The notes under the pieces are model-generated. The model was given only the letters and a program-made list of their open reading frames with translations. It ran no database searches and was not told the origin of the DNA. Of a stretch of 64,000 nt of DNA, positions 36,641 to 46,161 are shown piece after piece. The first letter of the stretch is position 1; each line of letters opens with the position of its first letter. The position numbers were made by a program, and so were the translations under genes. This DNA is from Romanomermis culicivorax (Eukaryota; Nematoda; Enoplea; Mermithida; Mermithidae), in NCBI GenBank assembly GCA_963922205.1, contig CAWUHX010000248.1, forward strand, positions 422,665 through 486,664, read 5' to 3'.

Positions 36641-38121
36641 AGGTTACCGAACTCGCCGAACCAATTTTTCTCATCGCCCAAGCATCCATTTCGATTTCAC
36701 TGCATTGCCAACAATGGGTCAAAAGTAATGTGTTCCCCACAACATCGGCGACTATTCCCCACATGATCGTGCAACCACTAGCCACTAACAACGTAGCCGC
36801 AGAGCTCCCAGTTGAAACCGCAGTAGTTAACATCACCAACGATCACTGTCCGCTACTCTTCATCAACAACACGCCGAACAGTATCAAACTCCGACCCAAT
36901 CAGCTCATCGCGATGGCAAAACACAGGCTAGAGTATTCCGAAACCTACGCGGATTGCCAAATAGCAGCCGCTGCCGCTGACTGCGATTTGACAGACCACG
37001 AGCCTGCCGCACTCGATAAACCCTTCCCTGGTCACACCGCGCAACAAAAATTGGAATTTGCTTTGGACAAGATGACCGAAAAAACCTACCTTTCCGCCGC
37101 TCAAAAAACCAAAGCTCTTCAGATGCTTCGACAAAACAGCGACGTTTTCAGCTTGCCCGGCAACAAACCAACTATTACCAGCGAATTAACAGTCAGCATC
37201 GACACCGGCACCGCAAAGCCCGTATCCCGCCATTATTACCATGCCGCGATAGAACAAAGACCGATTGTGTGTCGCCACATTCAAGAAATGCTTGACAACG
37301 ATTTTATCGAACCATCCCACTCACCCTGGGCCGCACCGCTGTTCTTGGTAAAAAAGGACGGCTCTTGGAGACCCGTTGTCGATTACCGTGGAATAAACGA
37401 CGTTATGCCGAGCGACAAGTTCCCGATTCCGCGCATTGACGATTATTTGGACGCAATGGGACAAGCAAAATTCTTCACTATGTTGGACCTCAAAGCCGGG
37501 TACTGGCAGGTACCCCTCGACGCCAATTCACGTGATAAAACAACCTTCATCTGCCAAGAAGGTTTGTTTCGATTCAAAGTTTTACCATTTGGTTTGGAAA
37601 ATGCGCCTGCTGAATTTCAACGCTTAATGGAAAGAATTCTCCGCCCGTATATTTGGAAGATTTGCCTCGTTTACATCGATGATATTATCATTTTCTCGAA
37701 TTCGTTTGAAGAACATTTGGAACATTTACAAATCGTTTTCGAAGCCCTCCGCGCGGCTAACCTCACGCTTGGGCCAGAAAAATGTGAATTCCTGCCGCCA
37801 CAAGTCAAGTTTTTGGGACATCTTTTTAGCGCCTGCGGAATCGCTGCCAACCCAGAAAAAGTCAAAGCTATCGCCGAATACGAATTTCCAAAGACCAGAA
37901 AAGGTATGCAAAGTTTTTTAGGTCTAGTCCAATGGTGCAAGCGATTTATCCCGAACTTGGCAACTTTGTCCAGTTCTTTGTATGGACTCCTACGAAAAGA
38001 TGCCCAATATATCGCCACAAACGAACACCACACCGCATTCGAAGGTATCAAAACCGCCCTTACATCATCGCCTTTCCTTCGCTACCCAGTCTACGATGGA
38101 AAAGCTCAATTCGTAATTTAA
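36541..38121 (+). pseudogene. pol (RT): Reverse transcriptase and start of RNase H, Ty3/gypsy type
   Basis: The frame runs 526 codons, with genuine coding from about 36640. It copies the element's RNA into DNA. Visible in order: the N-terminal linker, the fingers block [17 protein letters not shown], palm motif A (LDLKAGYWQ, Asp at 316), [12 protein letters not shown], the catalytic YIDD at 378-381, the thumb FLGHLF, and the connection [16 protein letters not shown]. All three catalytic Asp of RT are present, so the RT domain itself looks intact. The frame ends at TAA 38119-38121, exactly at the start of RNase H, where the family usually has a Gln; sense continues in the same frame after it. 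Ty3/gypsy assignment is firm from the motif sequences and domain order. Confidence 0.95.
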
Positions 38122-38715
38122 ACCGACGCCAGTACGACTGCCATTGGAGCGATTTTGTACCAAGAAAACGGAAACGATCAATGGGTCATCGCCTACAATA
38201 GCCGCATACTCACCGATGCCGAAACCCGCTACAGTACAACTGAGCGTGAATGCCTCGCCATTGTCTACGGCTTCCGGATGTACCACCATTATGTGTATGG
38301 CCAAAAAGTCATCATTCCTACCGACCACAAGCCGCTCAAATGGCTCAAAGATGAAAAACACCGCAACTCGCGCCTTCAACGTTGCGCGATTAGCCTCCAA
38401 GACTACGATTATAAAGTTGAATACTTTAAAGGGAAGGACAACGCTTGCGCCAATTTCTTGTCCAGGAAAGAGGACTGCAACAAAATACCGATTCCAAACA
38501 CCGAAAATTTAACGGCAAAGATTTTCGGCAAGAATTTTCACCCTGCTGGTGCAACTACGGCCACCGACTTAACGGTACCGGAACTAGGCCCAGCAGCAGT
38601 CCCACTGCCCACGGAAGTTGACGCTGAAATGAAAGCCGTCACCCCCGCAATGACAAGAAAGACCATCAGTCAACCCACACTCTCCAATTTAATGCCAGTA
38701 GAAGCCGACTTTTGA
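38122..38715 (+). pseudogene. pol (RH): RNase H domain (after the in-frame stop) and tether
   Basis: Same frame as RT, continuing past TAA. It degrades the RNA strand of the RNA-DNA hybrid in the family. Catalytic positions: Asp in TDAST immediately after the stop, Glu in STTERECLAIVYG, Asp in PTDHKPLKWL. The fourth, normally Asp in the ADALSR-type motif, is Asn here (CANFLSRKE, codon AAT at 38452-38454). So the domain has both a stop at its door and a lost metal ligand. After about 38500 comes a variable tether rich in Pro, Thr and Ala, ending at a stop at 38713-38715; integrase continues in another frame from about 38702. Confidence 0.92.
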
Positions 38716-39178
38716 ACCGCCCCCGGCCGAGGCCATTACGATTGCCGCTCACGAAGAAGTCTTACAAGCGCAAGCCGCGGATCCAGTCATAGCAAAAATC
38801 ATCGCCACAATCAGAACGGACAATGCCGTCAAACACCCACCAATTTTCTTCATCGAAGACCAAATTTTGTATCGCCAGTTCAAAGATGTCAAGCAGCTGG
38901 TCGTACCCGCATCCATGGTTGATCAAACACTTCATCAATTCCACGGCGCGAAAATTTCGAACCACCGAGGCTCCAACCGTACGCTAGCAGCGATTAAAGC
39001 CCACTTTTGGTGGCCCCGCATGGAAGAAAACGTTCGAGATTGGATCAAAACTTGCAAAATTTGCCAAAGAAACAACGCTGCATACATCGCCGCCTCTGCC
39101 ACTGTTGCCGATTCAACCCAAAGACCCATTCGAAATCGTGGCAACCGACATCGTCAATATTTCGCCAGTAGGTGAGAA
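38702..39178 (+). pseudogene. pol (IN): Integrase N-terminal zinc-binding domain
   Basis: The third frame is open here and encodes [15 protein letters not shown], a typical lead-in to integrase, then a complete HHCC zinc finger: FHG...NHRG for the two His, and TCKICQ for the two Cys, with [14 protein letters not shown] between. This arrangement is the integrase zinc-binding domain of gypsy elements and gammaretroviruses. The domain is intact in itself. The frame changes before it (near 38705) and after it (near 39100), where the catalytic core continues in frame with 39105. Confidence 0.92.
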
Positions 39179-39737
39179 GCATCCTTATGTTATTGTTTTT
39201 CAGGATTATTTCACGAAATTCGTGTCCGCGCACCCTATACCGGATCAAAAAGCCTCAACAATAGTGGCATGTTTCATCAACAATGTCATTCTCAGGCACA
39301 GTAGCCCACTCGTCCTCCTCTCCAATCAAGGTGGATGCTTTACATCGAAGCTTATGCAAGATATTTGTGAACTTCTCAAAATCCGCAAGGTCAAAACGAC
39401 GGCCTACCACCCCCAGTGCAACAGAATGGTCGAGCGTTTCAATCAAACGTTGATTGCCCAACTGAAGAAGTATACCGCCGACTATCCAGACAACTGGGAA
39501 CGCTACTTACCATACAGCGTGTTGGCCTACAACGGAACGCCACATACAGCTACACGCCATTCGCCCTTCAGCTTATTACGAGGATATGAAGCGCGCATCA
39601 CTTTCGACTACGATTGCGCCCGCCGACTCACATTGCCACTGAATTATGACGCCTATCAACATATTCTTACCCAAGTGCAACTCAAGATGCACGAAACAAT
39701 TAAAGCTAACCTCGATGCAGCCGCTGCCGTCAGCTAG
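39105..39737 (+). pseudogene. pol (IN): Integrase catalytic core with a lost catalytic Asp
   Basis: This is the RNase H-fold core that inserts the DNA copy into the host genome. The first catalytic Asp is present (VATDIV, residue 15 of this frame). The second position is Asn (LLSNQGG, residue 74, codon AAT at 39324-39326) where the family has Asp. Glu is present (NRMVERFN, residue 110), 35 residues after it, exactly the D,D-35-E spacing. [13 protein letters not shown] and [12 protein letters not shown] follow as in relatives. The reading stops at TAG 39735-39737, and the C-terminal domain continues in the same frame after it. Confidence 0.94.
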
Positions 39738-40031
39738 GAATATTTCGACCGCAAGGCTCGAAAACATGATTTCGCCGTCAACGACCTTGTTCTTCTGACC
39801 AACACGCGCAAGGCCAACAAAATCCAACCCGACTTCATCGGACCTTTTATGATCACCGATGCTTCCCGTGCAGCCGAAAACGTTGTAACCATCGACTCAC
39901 TCGATGGGCCTGGCCACCCGCAAACCGTCTCCATAACGCATTTAAAACCGTTTGTTCCGCGACCCGCAATAGACACGTTTGAAACCGAAGAAGGTGGACC
40001 ACGCATGCCCCACACTTCTCACGGGCAATAG
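39738..40031 (+). pseudogene. pol (IN): Integrase C-terminal domain
   Basis: In the same frame as the core, after TAG at 39735. It begins EYFDRKARKHDFAVNDLVLL and continues to IQPDFIGPFMI, the GP(Y/F) motif of gypsy-type integrases, then VTIDSL and SITHLKPF, the usual beta-barrel end. About 40 further residues, acidic and Pro-rich, end at a stop at 40029-40031. No chromodomain follows. This marks the end of pol. Confidence 0.88.
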
Positions 40032-40544
40032 TTTGCTTCCAAATTTTTCTTTTGTGATACAGGGCTCATCACGCCGCGTTGTAAATAATCTTCATGTTTG
40101 TCTAATTTAGATAATGGCGACCTCGTTGACGAGACAGCGATGCAGATCATACCGCTCCAAATAATCTTTTCCGCACTGTTCACCACCCCAAATTCGATTG
40201 ATTTTACATCGTCACATTACACTCTGCCCCGGTCCCCACACTTTTGCTATAGGAGGGGGTTTCTTCTTTAATGTTAGGTTCTGCCCAGCGCGAGGCCATT
40301 CGGTTTATTTTCGCCTGACCCTGGCTGCTATCACTCTCATGAGATTAATTGGGAAAGGTTGATTTTAGTCCCCAATAACATAGTGGTGTTGGTGTTGCTT
40401 TTTCGTAACTGTAGTATTGCATTTTCTTACTTTACACTTTCCTCACCTTTCAGCGGCTTATTCTTTTACTATTTCATTTCTACTTTTCGCTTCATTCCGC
40501 AATAGCCGCATTTTCCAGCTGCTCTCCAAATTTATTTTTTCAAT
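40032..40544 (+). other. Region between pol and the extra coding region
   Basis: No gene is seen in these 513 bp. Two points may matter. A purine tract AGGAGGGGG lies at 40251-40259 and looks like a polypurine tract, although it is nearly 6 kb before the 3' LTR. A pyrimidine-rich run ends in CACCTTTCAG at 40444-40453, a good match to an animal 3' splice site that could serve a spliced subgenomic RNA for the downstream genes. Both readings are inference. Confidence 0.5.
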
Positions 40545-40772
40545 ATGATGACTCCGTCGACAGGATCCACCGCCACGGCCGACGAGCCCCCGCCGTATCG
40601 TGAATCAATTAACATCAACGAACGATACGTATGTTGGGCCGAGCAGCAACCCCACCAAAACGATCTAAGCTTCACCTGCGACAGTATTTTTCTCGCGTTT
40701 TATGCTTATGCTGCTTGTTCTTGCATGCTCTTTTGCTTGGGACCCCATGGGCAACCCCCCCCCAATCTGTAG
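40545..40772 (+). pseudogene. Possible start of the extra coding region (short frame with PPPY motif)
   Basis: A 75-codon frame beginning at the first ATG after the splice-like site. It starts with a Thr/Ser-rich stretch, then DEPPPYRES, then a Cys- and aromatic-rich hydrophobic run (about 45-66) that is weakly membrane-like. It collapses at a nine-C run (40755-40763) followed by a stop. PPxY motifs in Gag and matrix proteins recruit WW-domain ubiquitin ligases for budding; here the motif may be chance. An alternative is that a GTATGT at 40629 is a 5' splice site and most of this frame is not coding. Unrecognised and uncertain. Confidence 0.3.
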
Positions 40773-41113
40773 TTTTGCACCAGAGATCCATGGTCAGCCG
40801 CCGCGATCCCCGTCATCGTCAAGTTGTGGCCTCCTCAGTCCACAACCGGCTGCTGCTTTGATTTCAGCATACGACAACTCTCGTTATCTCGCTGTCGTAG
40901 CCCGATCCAGTTGTCAAAATGCGCCCATCAAGGTGACATCACCGCCCAAGCCACCAACTTCTCAGAGCATGTGTCCTCCTAAGGAACCGAAAGCAACACC
41001 GTGCTTTCCTCCTGGTTTCACGTTAAAATCATCCTTTAATCTCCATTTCGCTGCCTGTGTGTCACATGTTGAATATCGCGCTCGCTCTTGTTTAAGAAAA
41101 TAACATCAAACGC
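40773..41113 (+). other. Pro/Ser/Cys-rich stretch without a clear gene
   Basis: One frame is open from 40702 to 41103 with a Pro-rich composition (PPKPPTSQ, PPKEPKATP) and may continue the preceding frame across the nine-C run. It shows no domain. A GATTTCAG at 40860-40867 resembles a 3' splice site. I cannot say whether this is coding, intron or leader. Confidence 0.3.
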
Positions 41114-42000
41114 TTGACTTGCACCACCAATTTGGAATCGTGGTATATATCTATGTACGCACGACCCCCGAATGTGTTGCCGCCACCGATATTCCTCTCA
41201 CCCGGAAGTTTGGGGCAGGCCTTGGCCGCCCAACCCACACCAAACTTCCGTGGCTACATGCTGGTCGGTTTCGACACCGAATCGATCATGGCCGACGATA
41301 TGAAACATTTCCAGTTTACTGTGCCCATGCCAGCTGACCCCATGGCGTCTAGCTACCCTCGGTACGTACAACTTGCTTTCCCGAATGGCACGATGTTTGT
41401 TTTCGAAACGTTCACCACTACCCTGGAAGATTGGACCGCACTATTCTCCCTAGTCGATGGCGAACACACCATCATAGTTTCCTTCGATGGAGCCGACGAC
41501 TGGGCGGGAATATACGCTCTTCTAGGTACCCAATTCCGAACTGATCAGCAAAAGAAGAACAACGATCCCGTCATAAAAGCCATTCATTTCGACGCTTACC
41601 CCGTTATCCGAAACATCGATATATCTCCGCCCCTATACGAGCTGGCGCGATGAATTGGCTTCTTCCCCGAGAAACGTACGTTAAAAGCAACCGTTTCCGC
41701 CATGTGGGCGCTGGACGTTTCCAAACTCACGCTACGCTTCCCAGCAGCCTCACGTTTCTTCAACAACCTGAAGACGTCGTTCTTGCAATCTGACGTCCTT
41801 GCCTATGCGGCCCTCCATGCATACTATCCGCTGTTGTTGTTTTTGGCTTTTGGTCCCTACGGCTTCATCCCCAAGGTTTACAACGCCCCCGCATTGTTCC
41901 CCCACAACTCGCTGGATGCCGCCAAAATCGATCACCTAGCCGAATCCATTATCGCCGCTTTTCACAACGTCCCGTTGTCGGATGTTTTACCCCCCCCCCG
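41114..42000 (+). pseudogene. DEDD-family 3'-5' exonuclease-like domain (broken)
   Basis: The frame 41114-41653, an in-frame TGA (41651-41653), and its continuation to about 41990 form one domain with the RNase D/WRN exonuclease layout. Exo I: YMLVGFDTES with Asp and Glu at 54 and 56. Then RYVQLAFPNGTMFVFE, the usual strand-turn-strand. Exo II: HTIIVSFDGADDWAGIYALLG, with Asp near 128-129. Then a segment (IHFDAYPVIR...PLYELAR) like the family's FD...sL..La helix, TLKATVSAMWALDVSK, and Exo III: SDVLAYAALHAYYPLLLF. In Exo III the family has Tyr-x3-Asp; here the Tyr stands but His (codon 41816-41818) replaces Asp. The enzyme class removes nucleotides from 3' ends of DNA or RNA. Identification is from motif order and context, not a search. 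The start at 41114 is only the first ATG. Confidence 0.65.
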
Positions 42001-42522
42001 ACTACGCCAATTGAATATATCCAACGACATCGCAAGTCGCCTTCCCCTGCGATTATGCGAGACGAAGTTCTCTCAGCTTACAAATTTTTCATGTACAATT
42101 GCACAGCGTCCGACCACGGTCAGTCTTTTTGTTTAGGGACGGTAACCAACGGTTTTCGAGACGTCAAAGTCTTGATGCATACAACTCATCCGAAACTGCT
42201 CCCCGTCCTGAAAGCGCCAAAGAAAAAGAAGAAGAAACAAAAAGACGAATGGAATAAATCGCCAGACGTTTCCGATGACGAGGATCCGTCTCTCAGACCT
42301 CGATCAATGTTGAACGATCCCAAGCGACTTCAAGCAGCCGTTACCTCGACCATGAAGAGCAACTTGACCGAACGGATTATTGAACTCCTCAATTTCCCGG
42401 TCTCTCCAATCTACAAATTGGCTGATCGAATGCAAAACGATGACCCCCCTTTACCGCCGCTTCATCACGAGGTTGACAACCTCTGGACCGAACGCCTTGC
42501 CGCTGATCAGCCCTTGCACTAG
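42001..42522 (+). pseudogene. Continuation of the extra ORF: unknown domain with a lysine run
   Basis: The ten-C run at 41990-41999 marks a change of frame, after which sense continues in the frame open through 42055-42522. It reads YKFFMYNCTASDHGQSF, then a Lys-rich run (KAPKKKKKKQKDEW, about 42210-42255) that resembles a nuclear localisation or nucleic-acid-binding tail, an acidic SDDEDPS, and an amphipathic LTERIIELLNFPVSPIYKLADRM. It ends at TAG 42520-42522, after which the same frame is open for another 670 codons. I do not recognise the domain. Confidence 0.5.
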
Positions 42523-44450
42523 CCCACCTATTACGGCACTCATTATCGTTATCACCCCTCCACCATCCTTAATTTTTTACAGGTGGACGGAGATTGGTTC
42601 CGACGGCTGACTTCTTTCATGCCGTTGGCCACGCTTTCAGCATCACCGTGCTCAGCTGAAGAATACGCTCCTGTCAATGACTTACTCCTTCGCCATGCTC
42701 AATCGATGAAACCAGAAATAGGCGCCGCATTTTACGAGTGTATGTGGTATCGCAGCAATGGCAACCCTAAATCGCGCCTTACGAATTGGATGAATCGTAT
42801 TCCCGAACGCGAACCATGTTACCCCAGCGATCCCGGCACGTATATCTGCAATCGGTTCGCGTTAGGCCCGATTGTGTTCGACGAGGAATTCCACATGGAA
42901 ACGCCTGTCGAAGAAATCGAAATTGATGAATCCGACTACATGGCAAATCCCCACAGTTGTTTTCACTTCTACTCATCATTTATTGCACTCATCGACTTTC
43001 AAAACCGTTTTTCATTCCCCGCGCTGGTGCACGCGTACCCCATGCCGACTACAGCTTCGGTGCACAAGCTCACCACCGAGGAACTGCTCGATCGCCCCAT
43101 CAATGTTGAAGTTGAACCCGCCGATGAAGACCTGTTAGATACGCTAATTTTCGACCTCAACATAGCGAAGCTGCTACCGTCATCCGACGCGTCAGCCCTT
43201 CCTATGCCCGCAGCACCATCTGATATCAGGGCAACCGCTACGCAAATCACCGATTTCTTGAAACTTACGCTCAACGATATTTCCAACATTGCCCCCACAC
43301 CGATGGACGAATCTACCCCCATCCAACCGGTCGCAATAGATTCCAAAACCATGACCTCGGATCAAATGTTGACGGACATCCCTGAAGAAAGCACCGTCAA
43401 TCAATCTATGTCTATGGATGTCCTCCCCGTCGAACCCGCTACTACGATACCTCCAACGGCACCCGCCGTGGACCCGCAAATTTATTTGGCGACGCCCGCA
43501 GTTTTGCCTGGCCCCCCGATTATAGCCACCGTTGCCGCAGCCTGGTATAGTGCTCCTGTACGTTTTTCGCAACAGATTACTTCAGCTACTCAATGGGACG
43601 CCTTGGCCGCAGCGCTCGCCGCATATCATTTTCCGCCGCCACCGCCTGGTATGTTGTTCCCTGAACATCAGTGGAAAGATTACCCTGCAGTGCTAAAGGA
43701 CGAGATACAATGCATCTTGTTGCCCCCACCGATGTTGATCGCCCCACTTCCGCAAGTCGCTCAAACAGCTCCGGTAATGGCTCAACCCATCCCGCAACCG
43801 CAGGTTCCTTTACCACTGCCGATCATTTCGCAACCGCCACCGGTGCCGCAACCGCCTCAACCCGCGATTCTAGTGCCGCCGACAGCGCCTGTGGATGTCC
43901 AAACCCCACAGGCTCCCAGCTCGTCCGCACCGGCTCTAGATCACCATGGAAATCCTATCCGAAGACCCAGCCGGTACGAACACTCAATAAAGCGCAAACA
44001 ACACCTTCAAGAAGAATCGGCGTACCGAAAATCTCACAAAATGCGAACAACGGACGAACCGAGTACAAGGCGCACGCCGCCACCCAGCACTACCCGTGCT
44101 GAGCACGGCAGAACGCCCAGCGAATGCACAACACATCGCCGCGAACAACGTGATAGAAAGAAAGCCCGCGAAGAAGCCGAAAAATCTTTGCAGGCCACCT
44201 CGACGCCAAAACCCAAAAATACGTCATCCAAAACAGCAGCGCCGGCAACGAAACCGCGGCCTGCTCATCAAACTGATAGCCACCATTCACGTCACGAGTC
44301 TCACTCCCGTGATGATCCCCACCGTAGAGAAACTCAGCAAGGTCAAACGACCAGCCGCGATAGCCGTCAACAAGAACGCCACAATGATGTACAGCGGCAC
44401 CCTACTCAAAGCGAACAAACTCGCCAGGTACATTCAACCGGTTTCTACCA
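42523..44450 (+). pseudogene. Continuation of the extra ORF: unknown domain, proline-rich linker, basic region
   Basis: One uninterrupted frame runs from 42523 past the first ATG at 42583. Residues 1-200 from that ATG form an unrecognised globular part rich in Trp, Cys and Tyr ([36 protein letters not shown]) with an acidic end ([10 protein letters not shown]). About 43150-43480 is acidic and Thr/Met-rich. About 43480-43930 is strongly Pro-rich ([21 protein letters not shown]). About 43950-44440 is basic and hydrophilic with many Arg, Lys, His, Gln and Ser. A TTTTTTACAG at 42572-42581 resembles a 3' splice site, so an intron over TAG 42520 is possible, but the frame is open on both sides, favouring a nonsense change. 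Overall form recalls a Gag-like or scaffold protein; function unknown. Confidence 0.5.
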
Positions 44451-45000
44451 AGAGGCACACTGCCGCCAGTTCCGCAGGTCTCCACCCAAATTGACGGATT
44501 TTATAGGGATGCCGAAATTCAACAACGGCTGGAAGCTTTAAAAAACCAGCCGAAAGACGTATTCAAAGCTCCACTACCACCGCCGCCCCCTATGGACGTG
44601 AAACCTGCCACGTCAGCCGCAACTTCGATTCCCCCTACGGTAGCGTCACAGCCGCCTACGGTTTCAACATCCACTACACTGACTACGGTAACTCACACCA
44701 CATCGCTGCCGCCTACGGCCACGACGTTGGCTCAGAGTACCGTGCAGCCCCAAACGCCATTGGCTATCGCCACTAGACTGGTTCTTGGAGTCCCTCCGCC
44801 ACCAAGTTCCGCACCAACTATCGAACCACGGTTGCCTAGCGAAGCTACGCGATTACCTAACTATACGCATTTCCGCACAACTGATTTGCCACATTGTGTC
44901 ACGCCAGTAACGCCTCGCTACCCGCCAGGTATCGACCCTGCCGTTGAATTTTTCACGCCGCGCACGTTGCACGAAATGGTTTTGATCAACTTCTTCGGCC
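44451..45000 (+). pseudogene. Continuation of the extra ORF: Thr/Pro-rich region
   Basis: Sense moves to the frame open through 44592-45140; before the ATG at 44592 it reads [20 protein letters not shown], a plausible helix, so the ATG is not a real start. A long Thr/Pro/Ser-rich stretch follows (44600-44850), then a more ordinary segment ([37 protein letters not shown]). Coding sense passes to another frame near 44980-45008. The homologue is unknown. The low-complexity stretch may be a flexible linker. Confidence 0.45.
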
Positions 45001-45760
45001 GCCTTGGTATCTGCATCATTATGCTGTCCATATCCGTGCTACGAATGCCTCGCTCGCGTTATATCAATGTTTTCGAGAACATTACCGCCCCGCGTACCGA
45101 GAACAACAACCATCAGTCTCGCATGACGTGGCCACATTGATACTGCGATGGGTCGCAGGCCTTTGGGCTGAGGAGCTCGGCATCATTGACACCGTTCACA
45201 CCGCCCACCTGGCCTTGTTTCTTAATGAATCTCGCGGGTTGGATAACCCATCATGTTTGCTATTAGCCTACAACACCGCTGTCGGGTTAGTCGACAGCTG
45301 GATGGCTTATCCGCGTTACGCCCCAATCCCCCAACCCCCGGAAATTGCCGACATCCAACGAATCTATTTGCAATATCACAGCGAAACGGATCGCCCCGCA
45401 CCCCTGCTGCGTCAGCACGACTTCTCTGCCCAGTGGAATCTATAGCCACCGCGATCGTTGCCGCCAACAGGGCTGCCGTCCGATCGTCCATCATTGATCG
45501 CCACACAATTGCCCCCTCGAGGCGTAAACCTGCTATCGCCGCTCCAATCTCAAACGTATACCTCGTCCTCACGCCGCCGCCATAACACCGATTATGGTCG
45601 AAACCGCGGCTCCCGTAATATTCGTTTTGATGGCCACGATGACCCTCGCGATCCACATGGCTACCATAACGAACGATACCAACGAAACGAGCGTGACCGC
45701 CGCGATTCTCCTCGAAACTACCGATCTGCCTCCTATACTCACCACCGACGCCGCCATTAA
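45001..45760 (+). pseudogene. C-terminal part of the extra ORF: helical domain and Arg-rich tail
   Basis: This frame reads [20 protein letters not shown] from about 45008, then a helical, Trp/Leu/Ala-rich domain ([43 protein letters not shown]) that could be a folded all-alpha domain. An in-frame TAG at 45443-45445 interrupts it. The same frame continues with [14 protein letters not shown] and a tail dense in Arg, Asp, Asn, His and Tyr ([40 protein letters not shown]) to a stop at 45758-45760. Such RG/RD/RS tails usually bind RNA. The domain is not recognised. The tail's place at the end of the ORF resembles a nucleocapsid-like end, which is inference. Confidence 0.5.
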
Positions 45761-46161
45761 AACGAAGCTTTTGTACAGTAAATTTTTGTTTCTTTTGTAT
45801 TTTGTTTCATTAACCTGGCCTTATTCCGGTTGTTTATTTTCTAATCTCTTTCGTGCTTTATTCTTCTGTACTAGTGTTTCCAGCACCCGTGCAGCCGATG
45901 CTAAGACCACACAGTAGGACGACCGCCAGTGGACTGCCACACGCCCCCACTTGCACCGTTCTTTGTCCTTGCCTCCGCCGCCAGACCCACTGTTGCCGCC
46001 GCCACAAAATCGGCTCAAACTACCCCAACAACTCCGCCGGCCCCACTGTGTGACACCGAAGAACCCTTCAGCAACCCCGGTGACGGCCTGTAGTGGCGGA
46101 GCCCTTCCCCTTGCACGTTTTTTCTGTATTTTTTGACGATCGCTTAAGGCGATCTATCTAC
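45761..46161 (+). other. 3' untranslated region before the 3' LTR
   Basis: No firm gene is seen. A GTTTCCAG at 45876-45883 resembles a 3' splice site, and the following sequence is Pro/Thr-rich in one frame (to about 46093), so a small last exon is possible. A hairpin GATCGC-TTAAG-GCGATC at 46138-46154 lies just before the LTR. No purine-rich polypurine tract is visible directly upstream of 46162, which is unusual for an LTR element. Confidence 0.45.

Noticed and set aside
38119..45445. Stop codons at likely Gln positions as evidence for a variant genetic code
   Set aside because: TAA, TAG and TGA all occur, alongside frameshifts and lost catalytic residues; the rRNA is of an animal. Ordinary decay explains it.
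40545..46161. The extra region as a retroviral-type envelope gene
   Set aside because: No signal peptide, cleavage site, fusion peptide or convincing membrane anchor is visible. The content is an exonuclease-like domain and hydrophilic low-complexity sequence.
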